This document shows, in pieces, positions 44,184 through 53,775 of a DNA stretch of 64,000 nt (within the stretch, counting starts at the first letter, position 1; each line of letters starts with the position of its first letter). The notes under the pieces are model-generated. The model saw nothing but the letters and a program-made list of their open reading frames with translations, made no database searches and was not told where the DNA came from. Made by a program: the position numbers and the translations under genes. The DNA lies in assembly GCA_040219275.1 (NCBI GenBank), contig JAVJSU010000014.1, positions 1-64,000 on the forward strand, read 5' to 3'. Source of the DNA: JAVJSU01 sp040219275. Its GTDB lineage: Bacteria > Chloroflexota > Anaerolineae > Aggregatilineales > Phototrophicaceae.

Positions 44184-47024
44184 TCAATATCCCGCCTCTA
44201 GCGATTCATCACAGCGATTGGGGATGGCGTAAAAATCCCGCATTTCGCAGGTGACTTCCTCAATCTGCCGATTCTCAATCGCCCATGTCCGCAGGTCGTC
44301 TACTGGCTCGGAAATTTGCCACAGACGCGCCGTACCATCATTAGAGCCGGTCACTGCATGGGTAAAGTCTGCGGTCGCGGCAACACCATTAACCGCTGAG
44401 TTATGTCCCCTAAATACCCTGAGCGCATCGCCGGTGGTGATGTCCCACAAAATTATCGTGCCATCCCATGACGTGGAGAGCGCCAGTACACCATCCTCCC
44501 CAACAATCACATCAGATACTGTGTTCGTATGCCCGATGAGCCGCGCCCGAATCGCCCCTGTCGACATATCCCAGACGATGAGGGTGCCATCCGCCGAGGT
44601 CGAGATCAATTCCGTGCCATCGAGAATAAAGCGTACCTGTGTCACAAGATCAACATGACGATTCAGCGTGAGGCGTGGCTCACCTGTTTCCGCATCAATG
44701 ATTTCAATCACACCCGTATCCAGTCCAAGCGCGATCACCGTCCCATCCGCCGAGATAGCGACACTCCGTACCCCGCTATTTTTTACGAAGGGGCGGATCG
44801 CTTCACCCGTGTTTACGTCCCACAATATGGCGCTACCATCGGCTGAACCGGAGAGGATAGTCTGCCCATCTGCACTAAACACCACCTTATTGATCGTATC
44901 TTCATGCCCGGCAAAGCGGCGGATTTCCGCGCCGGTGTGTGCATCCCATAAGATCAACTCAGCCGCGTCAGAGCCGGAAACCGCCCAGCCGCCATCCGGC
45001 GAGAATGCCGCAGTGATGATGCTTCCCTCAAGCCCTGCAAACGTCACCCAATTGTCCGGGTTATCCAGCGACCAGACAACCGCTGAACCATCACTAAATG
45101 CGGTCAACATCCGTGATCCATCTGCGACCATATCCACCGCATTAACCTGTGATTCAAGCCCGATAGACTCTGCTGGATTGGTAAACTGGGCGAGTGTTTC
45201 GCTCCGGCTGATGTCCCACAGAATTAGCGTCAAATCCCATGATGCGGTCAGGGCGGTATTGCCATCGCCTGAGACGACAACATCATAAATGGGCGCGGCA
45301 TGTCCGCTAAATGATCGAATGCGCTCGCCCCGCTCTAAATCCCAGAGAATCATAATGCCGTCTTCTGAGACAGAAACCGCCTCGTCCGAGCCATCATTTC
45401 TGCCCTCAACAAACGCAACACTATACACAACATCTTCATGTCCGTCGAGGAAAAAAATCACGTCCCACGTCGTTATATCCCAAAGGACCACACTCGTATC
45501 ATAAGACGAGGTAAGCATTCGCGTGCCATCTGCTGAAAGTGCGATGTGCGTCACTGCGTCAAAATGCCCCACTTCCGTAAGATCATTAAGCGTCTCGCTC
45601 ACAATATCCCATACAAGCAGTCTGCCATCATCTAAAGCGACCACAACGACGCTGTCATCAATAAATTGCATATCGAGCGCCGGAGAGTCGAACAGCGCAT
45701 ATTCTGCAATCGTGTCTTCCGTCTCCACATCCCACAGGCTCATCCATCCGTCGCCGGTAGAGGTCAGGAGCGTGCTTGAATCCGCCGAGAGCGCCATGCT
45801 AACTAAATCATCATCCTCGTAGCCATATTGCCCCAGAATATCGCCGGTATTAATATCCCACCCGAAAACAATACCATCGTCAGAGCCAGAATAGGCGATC
45901 AGATTAACTTCGTCGATTTCTAATGCAATAATCGGCGCAGAATGTTCCTGAAAACTAAAGATGACCTGTCCGGTTTCTGTTTCCCATACCTTGACCGAGA
46001 AATCATCTGAACCAGAAAGCGCCCGTCGCCCATCAGGCAGTAAGATCGCTTCATTGACGACATCTTGATGCCCGGTGAACTCACGGATTGCACCGAAAAA
46101 AGGCAAGACTTCATTCACATTTGCGGCGACAATCGGCGAAATATCACGCTCATCTTCGGTGAGTGCCAGCGCCAGCCCATATGACAAAAAGGGATCAACC
46201 GCAGCAATATCCGGCAGTCGTTCCGCCAAGACACGCGCTTCCGCCGCCCGCGCTCTCTGTGCCATTTCAGCTTCCGCCGCTTCCGCCCGATTCTCATTCA
46301 CGGTGGCGATACTAAAGCCGATTAATGACAAAATCGCCAGAATAATTGACGTGGCTAGCGCAAAACTAACCCCGATCAAGAAATTACGCTGTCGGCGGGT
46401 CGCCTGTTTACGGCTCACGGTGATGTAATCACGGTGGAGTTGGGTCGGCAAGGGCAATTTACCCGCCGTATGTGCCAGCCATGTTTCAGCTTGTTCTAGC
46501 TCATCGCCAACCAGCAACGCGCTGGTATTGCGCCCATCTTCGTCCCATTCCAGACAGCGCAACAATAGGCGTTTGTGCTCGCGGACGTGCTCAAAATCGG
46601 TCTCCATTGCCGTGATAATTTTCGGCAGAGACTCTTCAAACGTGTTTTCCTGGCCGGCATGAGGTGTAAAGTAAATCCAGTTGATATTCTGGATGCTCTC
46701 CGGTACATCTAAGGGTAGACTATCGAATTTTTCATAGACGATAGGCACGATTTTTTTATTCAGCGACGCGGCATAGTTCAATTCCAGCTCGACACAATAT
46801 GGCGATTCCAGATAACGCGGAGACAGCACACACAGAAAAGCATCCGCGCCTTCCAGACCGCGCTTAATGTCTGTGGTAAAACCCGTGCTCCCCGGCGGGA
46901 TGTCTTCCCAGTCAATCCACACCTCACGCCCTTCTGCACGTAACGCCTCGACAAGCTGTTTGACAAATTCCACATCGGTACGGCGGTACGAAACAAATAT
47001 ATTGCTGTAATCGCTTGGGGGCAT
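44184..47024 (-). CDS. TIR-transmembrane-WD40 protein
   Basis: 946 residues. An N-terminal TIR domain (about 6-140) starts NIFVSYRRTD and contains REVWIDWEDIPPGS; E81 in ELNYA occupies the place of the catalytic Glu of NAD-cleaving TIRs, and R/W/D loop residues are kept. A helical segment (150-215; ALLVGDELEQAETWL..YI..S) is the usual link in TIR/STAND-WD40 proteins, then one TM helix (about 216-242) preceded by RRQR, and a coiled Ala/Glu-rich stretch. About 313-905 holds 14 WD40 repeats, enough for two seven-bladed propellers. By the positive-inside rule TIR is cytosolic and the propellers face outside. AGGAG is 6 nt from the ATG. There is no NTPase domain. Role as receptor or immune effector is inference. 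Confidence 0.9.
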   Translation of the reverse strand: MPPSDYSNIFVSYRRTDVEFVKQLVEALRAEGREVWIDWEDIPPGSTGFTTDIKRGLEGADAFLCVLSPRYLESPYCVELELNYAASLNKKIVPIVYEKFDSLPLDVPESIQNINWIYFTPHAGQENTFEESLPKIITAMETDFEHVREHKRLLLRCLEWDEDGRNTSALLVGDELEQAETWLAHTAGKLPLPTQLHRDYITVSRKQATRRQRNFLIGVSFALATSIILAILSLIGFSIATVNENRAEAAEAEMAQRARAAEARVLAERLPDIAAVDPFLSYGLALALTEDERDISPIVAANVNEVLPFFGAIREFTGHQDVVNEAILLPDGRRALSGSDDFSVKVWETETGQVIFSFQEHSAPIIALEIDEVNLIAYSGSDDGIVFGWDINTGDILGQYGYEDDDLVSMALSADSSTLLTSTGDGWMSLWDVETEDTIAEYALFDSPALDMQFIDDSVVVVALDDGRLLVWDIVSETLNDLTEVGHFDAVTHIALSADGTRMLTSSYDTSVVLWDITTWDVIFFLDGHEDVVYSVAFVEGRNDGSDEAVSVSEDGIMILWDLERGERIRSFSGHAAPIYDVVVSGDGNTALTASWDLTLILWDISRSETLAQFTNPAESIGLESQVNAVDMVADGSRMLTAFSDGSAVVWSLDNPDNWVTFAGLEGSIITAAFSPDGGWAVSGSDAAELILWDAHTGAEIRRFAGHEDTINKVVFSADGQTILSGSADGSAILWDVNTGEAIRPFVKNSGVRSVAISADGTVIALGLDTGVIEIIDAETGEPRLTLNRHVDLVTQVRFILDGTELISTSADGTLIVWDMSTGAIRARLIGHTNTVSDVIVGEDGVLALSTSWDGTIILWDITTGDALRVFRGHNSAVNGVAATADFTHAVTGSNDGTARLWQISEPVDDLRTWAIENRQIEEVTCEMRDFYAIPNRCDESLEAGY

Positions 47025-47124
47025 GATGATCTCCTATGAATTGCGCGCTAAGTTTATGCCACATCACCTATAGCTGTTATATCCTGATTATAGATTTTGT
47101 GCTTATTTATGGATGGAAAATACC

Positions 47125-48696
47125 CTAACCCGAACCATCCGGTGCATAAAGCACACGATACACACGATCCAACATCATCAACGCTGTTAAATTATGCACA
47201 CCATGCCCGCGTTGAAGCGCAACCGCCTGCGTATAATCATGCGCGTAAAACGTGTTGAGATGCACGCCGTCACCATCCAGCCCGCGCCCCGGAATAGTCG
47301 CAGAGATCAGATCAAAATCGCACAACGGCACATGATAATCCGCCGCGATTTGGCGTAATAGCTCATTATTGATGTTCGAGCCTTCATGACGATCCGCCTT
47401 TGTGATGAGAATGGGGATGATCCCTTGTGCAATCGTGTATTCGACCAGTTGGCGCATATTACGATTATACGAGTCTGGCACGCCCACATCGTTGGAGCCA
47501 AGCCGGATGAACGCCACGCTCGGATTTTGCAGACGAAATTCACAGGCAACCGGCGACTCACCGCCTACACAGCCCGCCCCTGCCCAGAATACATCGTTGA
47601 CATTCCACGAGTGTAACCCGCGTATAACTGACAAACCCTGCCGCCCGAACGATCCCTGATAATAGTCAATCACGGTCTGCAAATAGCCGTAATTGCCGAG
47701 ATTATAACCCGTGACTGGATCATCAAAACGGGCGAGAAAATGCGGATTCTCGATCACACTATCGCCCACTTTTGCAAACGCCCGCGGATTTCTGCCCATC
47801 GTTTGCCCGCGTGCATAAATCTCACGGATATTCAGGCGGGTTACGTCATCCATAACTAGAAAAGAATCAATCGTCTGCCCGTTAAGCACCACCGGCAGTT
47901 CGTCATTCTCCGGTAACGCCTGATTCATGGCGACAACATTTTCCGCCGTAGGCTGTATCACGGGACTATTCGTCGGCGTATCTACCGCCGTTACCGCGAC
48001 GATAACCGGCGCACTGGTGACGTTGGCTTCCGGTGTGGGGGGTGGCGCGGTGAACGTAAACGTCAATGTCAGCGTTGGCGTATCGGTTGGTATCGGTTGC
48101 GGTGTGCTTGTGAGTGTGCTGGTTGCGGTGGGTTGCGGTGGTATGTCTGTCGGGATTGTGGTTGCTGTTTCGGTAGGGGCTTCCGTCGGCACTTCGGTAG
48201 GCACTTCGGGCGGAATATCTGTCGGCGGAGGTGGCGTATAATCTATCGGCAACGGGATAATCAGCGTTTGCCCGACGGCGATATTGCCCGGATCAAGCAG
48301 ATTGTTAAAATCAATAATGGCTTGCATGTCCACGCCGTATTGTGTGGAAATACGAAAAACAGACTCGCCTTCCTGCACAATATGAGTCACAGTCGTGCCG
48401 TCTGCGTTGAGTATAAATGTAGCAGTTGGCGCAGACTGCCCCGGCAGGTCAATGACGGTCAAGCCATCGGAGGTTGTTTGCACACTACCCGAATTCTCCG
48501 CTGGAAATGTAACAATCGCCTGGGCGGGGTCGGGGGTCGGGTCAAAAATGGATTGCTGGTTTAACGGTTGGAGCGTCAACGATTGCTGAATCGGCGCGTT
48601 GCCCGGTGCGCTATAGCGTCCGGCGATGAATCCAAATGCCAGCGCCAGCATAATCGCCACAATCGAACTCGCAGAATTACGGGCATTCTCTAGCAT
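47125..48696 (-). CDS. Secreted LysM protein with SGNH/GDSL-type hydrolase domain
   Basis: 523 residues. Signal anchor about 11-26; LysM 104-148 (VTHIVQEGESVFRISTQYGV, ending QTLIIPL), which binds glycan; a Pro/Thr-rich linker about 151-250 built of VPTE/PTxTP-like units; then an SGNH-type domain about 305-500. The blocks are GDS with S313, G near WAGAGC, N402 in LGSND, and D476-H479 in DGDGVHL. SGNH enzymes are esterases or deacetylases, so a cell-wall or polysaccharide acyl ester is a plausible substrate. Extracellular location follows from LysM and linker. The start context is weak (no good ribosome-binding site), but ATG is the first Met before the anchor. Confidence 0.85.
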   Translation of the reverse strand: MLENARNSASSIVAIMLALAFGFIAGRYSAPGNAPIQQSLTLQPLNQQSIFDPTPDPAQAIVTFPAENSGSVQTTSDGLTVIDLPGQSAPTATFILNADGTTVTHIVQEGESVFRISTQYGVDMQAIIDFNNLLDPGNIAVGQTLIIPLPIDYTPPPPTDIPPEVPTEVPTEAPTETATTIPTDIPPQPTATSTLTSTPQPIPTDTPTLTLTFTFTAPPPTPEANVTSAPVIVAVTAVDTPTNSPVIQPTAENVVAMNQALPENDELPVVLNGQTIDSFLVMDDVTRLNIREIYARGQTMGRNPRAFAKVGDSVIENPHFLARFDDPVTGYNLGNYGYLQTVIDYYQGSFGRQGLSVIRGLHSWNVNDVFWAGAGCVGGESPVACEFRLQNPSVAFIRLGSNDVGVPDSYNRNMRQLVEYTIAQGIIPILITKADRHEGSNINNELLRQIAADYHVPLCDFDLISATIPGRGLDGDGVHLNTFYAHDYTQAVALQRGHGVHNLTALMMLDRVYRVLYAPDGSG

Positions 48697-48877
48697 TATG
48701 GACGGCTTTCAACCGTTACAATAGAGTGTGGAACGCATAAACGCATTTGGGTGTCCATGATTATGGGTGGCAATCAACCTAAACGTGTCAATCATAGCAT
48801 CCAACGGGCAATTGTGCATCATCACACTCCCTATGCGAACGGCACATTTCTGGACATAATAGCGATTCAGTCGTCAG

Positions 48878-49062
48878 GGGTGCATTTCATCCTGGGGGCA
48901 AGGGTGAATTATTGAGGTAACTCGCCTACCCTCACCCCCTAAATCCCCCTCTCCCACAAGGGCTAGAGGGGGACTTCAAGAGCCTTAAAAGCTCCCTTTC
49001 TCCACCTGTGGGAGAAAGGGCGGGGGGCTAGAGGGTAATTGCCCCTAACTTGAAATGCACCC
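48878..49062. mobile_element. MITE-like element with 12-bp TIRs and 8-bp target duplication
   Basis: 185 bp. Terminal inverted repeats GGGTGCATTTCA (48878-48889) and TGAAATGCACCC (49051-49062) are perfect, and the similarity extends to 20 of 24 positions. Both ends are flanked by the exact 8-bp direct repeat GTCGTCAG (48870-48877 and 49063-49070), the expected footprint of transposition. The interior is non-coding, G/C-rich and self-complementary (CCCCCTCTCCC...AGAGGGGG, CCCTTTCTCC...GGAGAAAGGG). No transposase is present. Eight-bp duplications occur with IS1595- and ISL3-type transposases, either of which could mobilise it in trans. The remaining gap (48697-48869 and 49071-49244) shows short repeats of ACTG/TTATCAG type but no gene. 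Confidence 0.75.
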
Positions 49063-49244
49063 GTCGTCAGTTATAAGTTGACAGTTATCAGCAAAAAACT
49101 GTGACGAGAAGTGATTGATATGTTTAAAATAACGGGCGTGATTGTCAGCGCATATTGACAGGTCTCCATAATAATTGAAAATCGACTACTGTTTACTGAC
49201 TACTGACCACTGAAAACTGTTTACTAACTCACGAGGGCATGACC

Positions 49245-49937
49245 GTGGATTTTGGACGAAATTTTACCTACATCTTTGATGATCCCGAATGGCTGAGTAA
49301 GCTGATTATCGTGGTCGCGCTGACCTTCGCCACCGCCGCGCTGATGCCCTTCTTCCTCGCTGGCTTGGTGCCATTGACGATTCTGCTCGGCTACATGGTG
49401 GATATTGTCGCTAATGTGCGTGACTCGAAAAAGAATCCCCTCCCCGTGTGGCAGGATTACAACGGCTATTTGGCAAAAGGCGTGCCGGTCATCACCGCGA
49501 TGATCGTTTACAACCTCCCACTGATCGCCGTGTCGTGCTGTGCATGGATTTTGCCGCGTACCTTCACCGATGAAATGGCGGTTAGCTTCTTCACATTAGC
49601 GAATTTGTGTTGCATTGTACCGTTCGTCTTTGTCTATACCGCTGTGTCGTGGACATTGTTGGCGGTGGGCGTGGTGCATTACGCCCGTAACGGGCAGGGG
49701 AGCGCCTTTTATCAGGTCGGCGTGTTGAGCGAAACCGCCCGCGAGATGGGGACGGTCACCCTGCGCTGGATACTTATGGGCATCGGCATCAACATATTGC
49801 TCTCGCTGATTTATGCCGTACCGTGTATTGGCTGGCTGGCAGGCGCGGCGCTGTCCATCCCTGTGCATGGCTATCTAGTCGGGCAATATGCGCGGGCAAT
49901 CCAACGCTATCGCCGTAAAAAAGCCGGTGCGGTCTAA
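49245..49937 (+). CDS. DUF4013 membrane protein
   Basis: 230 residues from a GTG at 49245, where GAGGG lies 8 nt upstream and the protein begins (M)DFGRNFTYIFDDPEW, the usual start of this family; an ATG 6 nt earlier is too close to that site. Four to five membrane helices (around 18-50, 80-102, 113-148, 176-205), a PLPVWQDYNGYLAKG loop and a helical C-terminus ending in a basic QRYRRKKA. DUF4013 proteins have no assigned function. Its neighbour downstream is an LCP protein. Confidence 0.88.
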   Translation: MDFGRNFTYIFDDPEWLSKLIIVVALTFATAALMPFFLAGLVPLTILLGYMVDIVANVRDSKKNPLPVWQDYNGYLAKGVPVITAMIVYNLPLIAVSCCAWILPRTFTDEMAVSFFTLANLCCIVPFVFVYTAVSWTLLAVGVVHYARNGQGSAFYQVGVLSETAREMGTVTLRWILMGIGINILLSLIYAVPCIGWLAGAALSIPVHGYLVGQYARAIQRYRRKKAGAV

Positions 49938-50039
49938 GGCGTAGCCCAAACGCCTGAATCGCGTAGGGTAGGTTTGTTGTACAATAAATCACAACTGATT
50001 CTGTGATAATTTATGTTGTGGAAATGTGGACAAACCCCA

Positions 50040-50972
50040 ATGAAGAAAGCTATTTTGCTCATCCTAGTCATGATTCTGGTAACGGGCGCGCTCAGTGTGT
50101 TGCCCGCCGCCGCACAAGATGAAGAACCGTTCTTCCCCGCGTGGGATGGACAATCGCGCTTCACGATTCTCGTCATGGGCATGGATCGCCGTCCGGGCGC
50201 ACGCGATACCCTCAGCGTCCGCACTGACGTGATGATCCTCGCCAGCATTGACCCCGCCACGCAAAGCATCGGCATGTTGCATATCCCGCGAGATATTCAC
50301 CTGACTCCCGTCGGCACGATTGATTTTATCCGCGCAAACACGCTCATGGTCGAAGGTGAAAATTTGCAAGAAGGTTATGGACCTTACTATGCGATGGATA
50401 CAATTCAATATAATCTCGGTATCTATGTAGATCGCTACGTCGCTTTTGATTTTGAAGCCTTCATGACGGTCATTGACGCGCTCGGCGGTGTGGAAATCAC
50501 CAGTGATTATGTCATCAACGATCCCGAATATCCTGATATGAATTACGGCTTTGATCCGTTTTATCTCTCTAGTGGCACGCATCTGCTGGATGGACACAGG
50601 GCGCTCCAATATGCCCGTACCCGTCATGGCGATAACGACTTCGTGCGCGGTCTGCGCCAGCTAGAGGTGATCGAAGCGGTGTTTGATAAGGTCACGGGTG
50701 AGAATATGCTCCCCTATTTGATCGGTGTTGCACCCACTCTACTCTCGGAGTTAGACCGCAATATCTACACCGATCTCCGTCTGCCAGATATGATCCAGTT
50801 GGCGCAATTTATGGTCAACATCCCGCGTGAAAATATCCATGCGGATACAATCAACCTGAGCCACAACATGATTTACACCTCACCGGATGGCAGTAGCATC
50901 TACATTCCAGACCGTGCCAATATCGCCGAACTGCTGGCGGAGGTCTTCGGCGAAAATTATTATACGCGATAA
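50040..50972 (+). CDS. LytR-CpsA-Psr (LCP) family protein
   Basis: 310 residues from the ATG at 50040 (an ATG 27 nt earlier is possible; neither has a strong ribosome-binding site). Signal peptide/anchor MKKAILLILVMILVTGALSV. LCP core motifs: FTILVMGMDRRPGARDTLSVRTDVM, ASIDP, LHIPRDIHL, the DALGGVEI strand and RALQYARTRHGDNDFVRGLRQLEV. The conserved Asp and Arg residues that bind the polyprenyl-pyrophosphate head group are present. LCP enzymes attach glycopolymers to the cell wall or to proteins outside the membrane. The length is typical. Confidence 0.92.
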   Translation: MKKAILLILVMILVTGALSVLPAAAQDEEPFFPAWDGQSRFTILVMGMDRRPGARDTLSVRTDVMILASIDPATQSIGMLHIPRDIHLTPVGTIDFIRANTLMVEGENLQEGYGPYYAMDTIQYNLGIYVDRYVAFDFEAFMTVIDALGGVEITSDYVINDPEYPDMNYGFDPFYLSSGTHLLDGHRALQYARTRHGDNDFVRGLRQLEVIEAVFDKVTGENMLPYLIGVAPTLLSELDRNIYTDLRLPDMIQLAQFMVNIPRENIHADTINLSHNMIYTSPDGSSIYIPDRANIAELLAEVFGENYYTR

Positions 50973-50986
50973 AGCGGAGCAATCAG

Positions 50987-51940
50987 TCAGCTTTCCAGCG
51001 CACTGAGTCGGGTTTCAGCCTTCTTAAGCCAGACTTGCGTCAGATTCTGATAGCGACGAACCATCAAGAGGGGCAAGAGTGCAGAAGCGGTCAATGCCAG
51101 CGCGTTTGCCCCCATGATGCCCACATACAAAAAGGCGATCATGGCGCAGAACAAACCGGTACATTCCAGATTGAAGCGGAGCATAACCCTCGCCATCACC
51201 AGCGGACGTAAGCCGTTTTCAACCTGTGAACCTGCCGTGACGAGGCTGGCGGCGGTCAATGCCCGGACGCGCCACAACGGTTCGATCAGCCACACACCGG
51301 CGACGATCAAATACACAGGCATGGCGACCATCGCCAGCGCCATTGGATCACCCACTTCCGGCAGGGGCAAGTGAATAGGCGCGAATAGCTGAGATTGTGG
51401 GAATGCGAGGTGCAAAATCAGCATGTGCGCCGGAATCATGAGTACAATTGCCAGACGAAAACCAATCACCACGCAAAGCGAGTGCCACACGTTCAATTGG
51501 GCGACGGTGTGCTTCGCCTGCACGATGCGCGTCATCCGTAGCCCACTGATGCGTAACAGCGCCCAGCGCCCCTGTATCCGCTCATTATCAATGCTTCTGA
51601 GCGCACTTATCGTCGCCATAAAATCTAAACTCAGCGTATTGAACAGACTCAGCGCGATAAACACGATCACTAAATGCCCCACAAGGTCAATCACTGCGGA
51701 AACATATCCGCTAAACATCAGCGCAAGAAAGATGAACAATCCCCACACCGCAAACGGCAACACCGTCGCATTGATGATCCAGCGCACACTCTGACGGGGT
51801 AAATCCTCCGGCAATTCGAGCCGACGGACATCATAATTAAAGACGGGATTGTGGCGTTTACTGAGTTGCGAGGTTGGGAGGAACGAGTTCAGCCAGTGAT
51901 CTTGTAATTGGCGCTTACGATAAATGTGTTTTGTGGTCAT
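50987..51940 (-). CDS. Polytopic membrane protein, hypothetical
   Basis: 317 residues from the ATG at 51940 (AGGG 5 nt upstream; a GTG 6 nt earlier has no site). A long cytosolic N-terminus with LPTSQLSKRHNPVFNYDVRRLELP is followed by about six helices (around 57-80, 84-107, 153-178, 206-226, 257-275, 276-294). The loop SIDNERIQGRWALLRISGLRMTRIVQAKHTVAQ resembles cytosolic coupling loops of ABC-type membrane proteins (RWxxLRxxxL), but no ATPase is adjacent. I cannot assign a function. It is convergent with the LCP gene (14 nt apart). The 246-bp gap upstream holds only TTATCAG/CAGTAATCAG-type short repeats. Confidence 0.75.
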   Translation of the reverse strand: MTTKHIYRKRQLQDHWLNSFLPTSQLSKRHNPVFNYDVRRLELPEDLPRQSVRWIINATVLPFAVWGLFIFLALMFSGYVSAVIDLVGHLVIVFIALSLFNTLSLDFMATISALRSIDNERIQGRWALLRISGLRMTRIVQAKHTVAQLNVWHSLCVVIGFRLAIVLMIPAHMLILHLAFPQSQLFAPIHLPLPEVGDPMALAMVAMPVYLIVAGVWLIEPLWRVRALTAASLVTAGSQVENGLRPLVMARVMLRFNLECTGLFCAMIAFLYVGIMGANALALTASALLPLLMVRRYQNLTQVWLKKAETRLSALES

Positions 51941-52192
51941 AACCACCCTATGTGACGAATTTCCGATTTACTCCAGTATACGCGCCAACGCTCCACTGAA
52001 TTGAATCAACATTGTCAACATCTGGACTCAATTACCAGACAATTCATAGTTATCAGTGGACAATTTACAGTAATCAGCAAAAATTGCCGCGATGATCTAA
52101 AACCGCATCACGGAAAGTCGACCACACAGATTGGTTCTATGTAACGCCGGTAACTAAAAACTAACTACGAATTACTGTCTACTGACAACTGT

Positions 52193-53197
52193 CTATCCCC
52201 CGATGTGGTACATTTCCACTTTGTCGCGCGGGGTGGTCATCTTGTGGCGTTGTTCGCTGTAGCGGTCAATCCGGTTGCCCCATGTGTTGCGGACTATCGC
52301 TTCGATCTCGTCATCTGTCGCGCCTGCACGCAGAGGGGTGCGTAAATCTGTCCCTTCGGATGCGAATAAGCAGGTGAACAAACTGCCCTCCGGCGACAGA
52401 CGCATCCGTGAGCACGCCCCGCAGAACGGTTGAGTCACGGACGTAATCAGCCCGATTTCTCCACTTCCGTCCTGATAGCGATAGCGTTTGGCGACTTCAC
52501 CATCGTAATTTGAATCCATTGGCTCAAGGGGTAATTCTGCATGAATGCGTGAGACGATCTCTTTCGCCGGAACGACATGCTCCAATGACCAGCCGTTCAT
52601 CGTACCGACATCCATATATTCGATAAAGCGCACGATCCAACCGCGTTCACGGGCAAAACGGGCAAGCTCAACCATCGTGTGATCGTTGACTCCGCGCTGA
52701 ATGACCGCGTTGATTTTGATGGGCGTGAGTCCGGCGTGTTCTGCGGCTTCGATCCCCTTGAGGACTTTCTCCACACTTGCCCGTCCACCGTTCATTTTAC
52801 GGAAGATCGTATCATCAATCGTATCCAGACTGACGGTGATGCGTTGCAAGCCAGCCGCTTTAAGCACATCGACTTTTTGCGGGAGGAAATAGGCGTTGGT
52901 GGTCATCGCCATGTCTTCCACACCGTCAATGGGCGCGAGCATCCCGATGAGTTGCTCAATGTCCTGACGGACGAGCGGTTCGCCACCGGTCAGGCGCAGT
53001 TTGACCGCACCGAGGCGCACCAGAATGCGCGTGAGGCGGGTGATCTCCTCAAAGGTCAGGAGTTCTTCACGTGGGAGGAATTTATAGCCCTCACCGAAGA
53101 CTTCAGCGGGCATACAATAGGTACAACGGAAGTTACAGCGATCCGTCACCGAGATGCGAAGATCACGTAAAGGTCGGTTAAAGGTATCGGTTAGCAT
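52193..53197 (-). CDS. moaA: GTP 3',8-cyclase (molybdenum cofactor biosynthesis)
   Basis: 334 residues, the usual MoaA length. Radical SAM cluster C21, C25 and C28 in TDRCNFRCTYCMP; SAM-binding LRLTGGEPLVRQD; a second, C-terminal 4Fe-4S motif FCGACSRMRLSPEGSLFTCLF; and the conserved GG at the C-terminus (YHIGG), needed for activity in known MoaA. It turns GTP into 3',8-cyclo-7,8-dihydro-GTP, the first step of molybdopterin synthesis. No moaC or other cofactor gene lies beside it. Confidence 0.97.
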   Translation of the reverse strand: MLTDTFNRPLRDLRISVTDRCNFRCTYCMPAEVFGEGYKFLPREELLTFEEITRLTRILVRLGAVKLRLTGGEPLVRQDIEQLIGMLAPIDGVEDMAMTTNAYFLPQKVDVLKAAGLQRITVSLDTIDDTIFRKMNGGRASVEKVLKGIEAAEHAGLTPIKINAVIQRGVNDHTMVELARFARERGWIVRFIEYMDVGTMNGWSLEHVVPAKEIVSRIHAELPLEPMDSNYDGEVAKRYRYQDGSGEIGLITSVTQPFCGACSRMRLSPEGSLFTCLFASEGTDLRTPLRAGATDDEIEAIVRNTWGNRIDRYSEQRHKMTTPRDKVEMYHIGG

Positions 53198-53400
53198 GGC
53201 GTTCAGCCGTTCGTTTCACTTATGCGAAAGGGCGTTCTACTATTTAGAGTACACGAGATCGCATATTCTTTCTATAGGATAGGGCAAAATTCTTACGGAA
53301 GTGCGACGGACGAGAAACGTTAACTGCGAAAAAATGCGAATCGGTGTTAAATATTAATATAGATAACAAAAAGTTTTGGCGAATAGGATTTCTTAACCAC

Positions 53401-53775
53401 ATGGATGTCATTATTGTTGAAGATGATCCCAGCACCGGCGAAATTTACACCCGCGCACTAGAGCGTAAAGGCTTCACGAGTACGCTCATCACACGGGGGG
53501 ATGAAGCGGTGAGTTACTTTGAGAACAAGGCGAGTATCATCCCAAAATTGGTGATTCTGGATGTGAATTTGCCGGGGAATTCCGGTTTATACATCTTGCG
53601 CTTCTTGCGTCAGAAGCTGAAACTGACTGATCTCAAGATTATCGTTTCGTCCGCGAACAGCCTTGCGAAAGATGCGCCGGAGATGACGCTCGCGGATCGT
53701 TTTCTCGCCAAGCCGTGTTCTCCGCGGGCGTTGGTGGAGGTGGTGCAGGGGTTGTTGGACGGGGTGGTTGAGTAG
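53401..53775 (+). CDS. Single-domain response regulator (REC only)
   Basis: 124 residues from the ATG at 53401, so that the domain begins MDVIIVEDD; a GTG 57 nt earlier adds a non-conserved stretch and is rejected. Acidic cluster E7-D8-D9, phospho-acceptor Asp in LVILDVNLPGNSG, Ser (IIVSSAN) at the Thr position and Lys in LAKPCSP. No output domain. It is separate from the sensor operon and adjoins moaA divergently; its kinase is unknown. Confidence 0.88.
   Translation: MDVIIVEDDPSTGEIYTRALERKGFTSTLITRGDEAVSYFENKASIIPKLVILDVNLPGNSGLYILRFLRQKLKLTDLKIIVSSANSLAKDAPEMTLADRFLAKPCSPRALVEVVQGLLDGVVE

Noticed and set aside
44184..47024. Assignment as a known defence system (for example Thoeris-like)
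   Set aside because: No partner gene, no SLOG or NTPase domain and no other defence genes nearby; only the TIR-TM-WD40 architecture is claimed.
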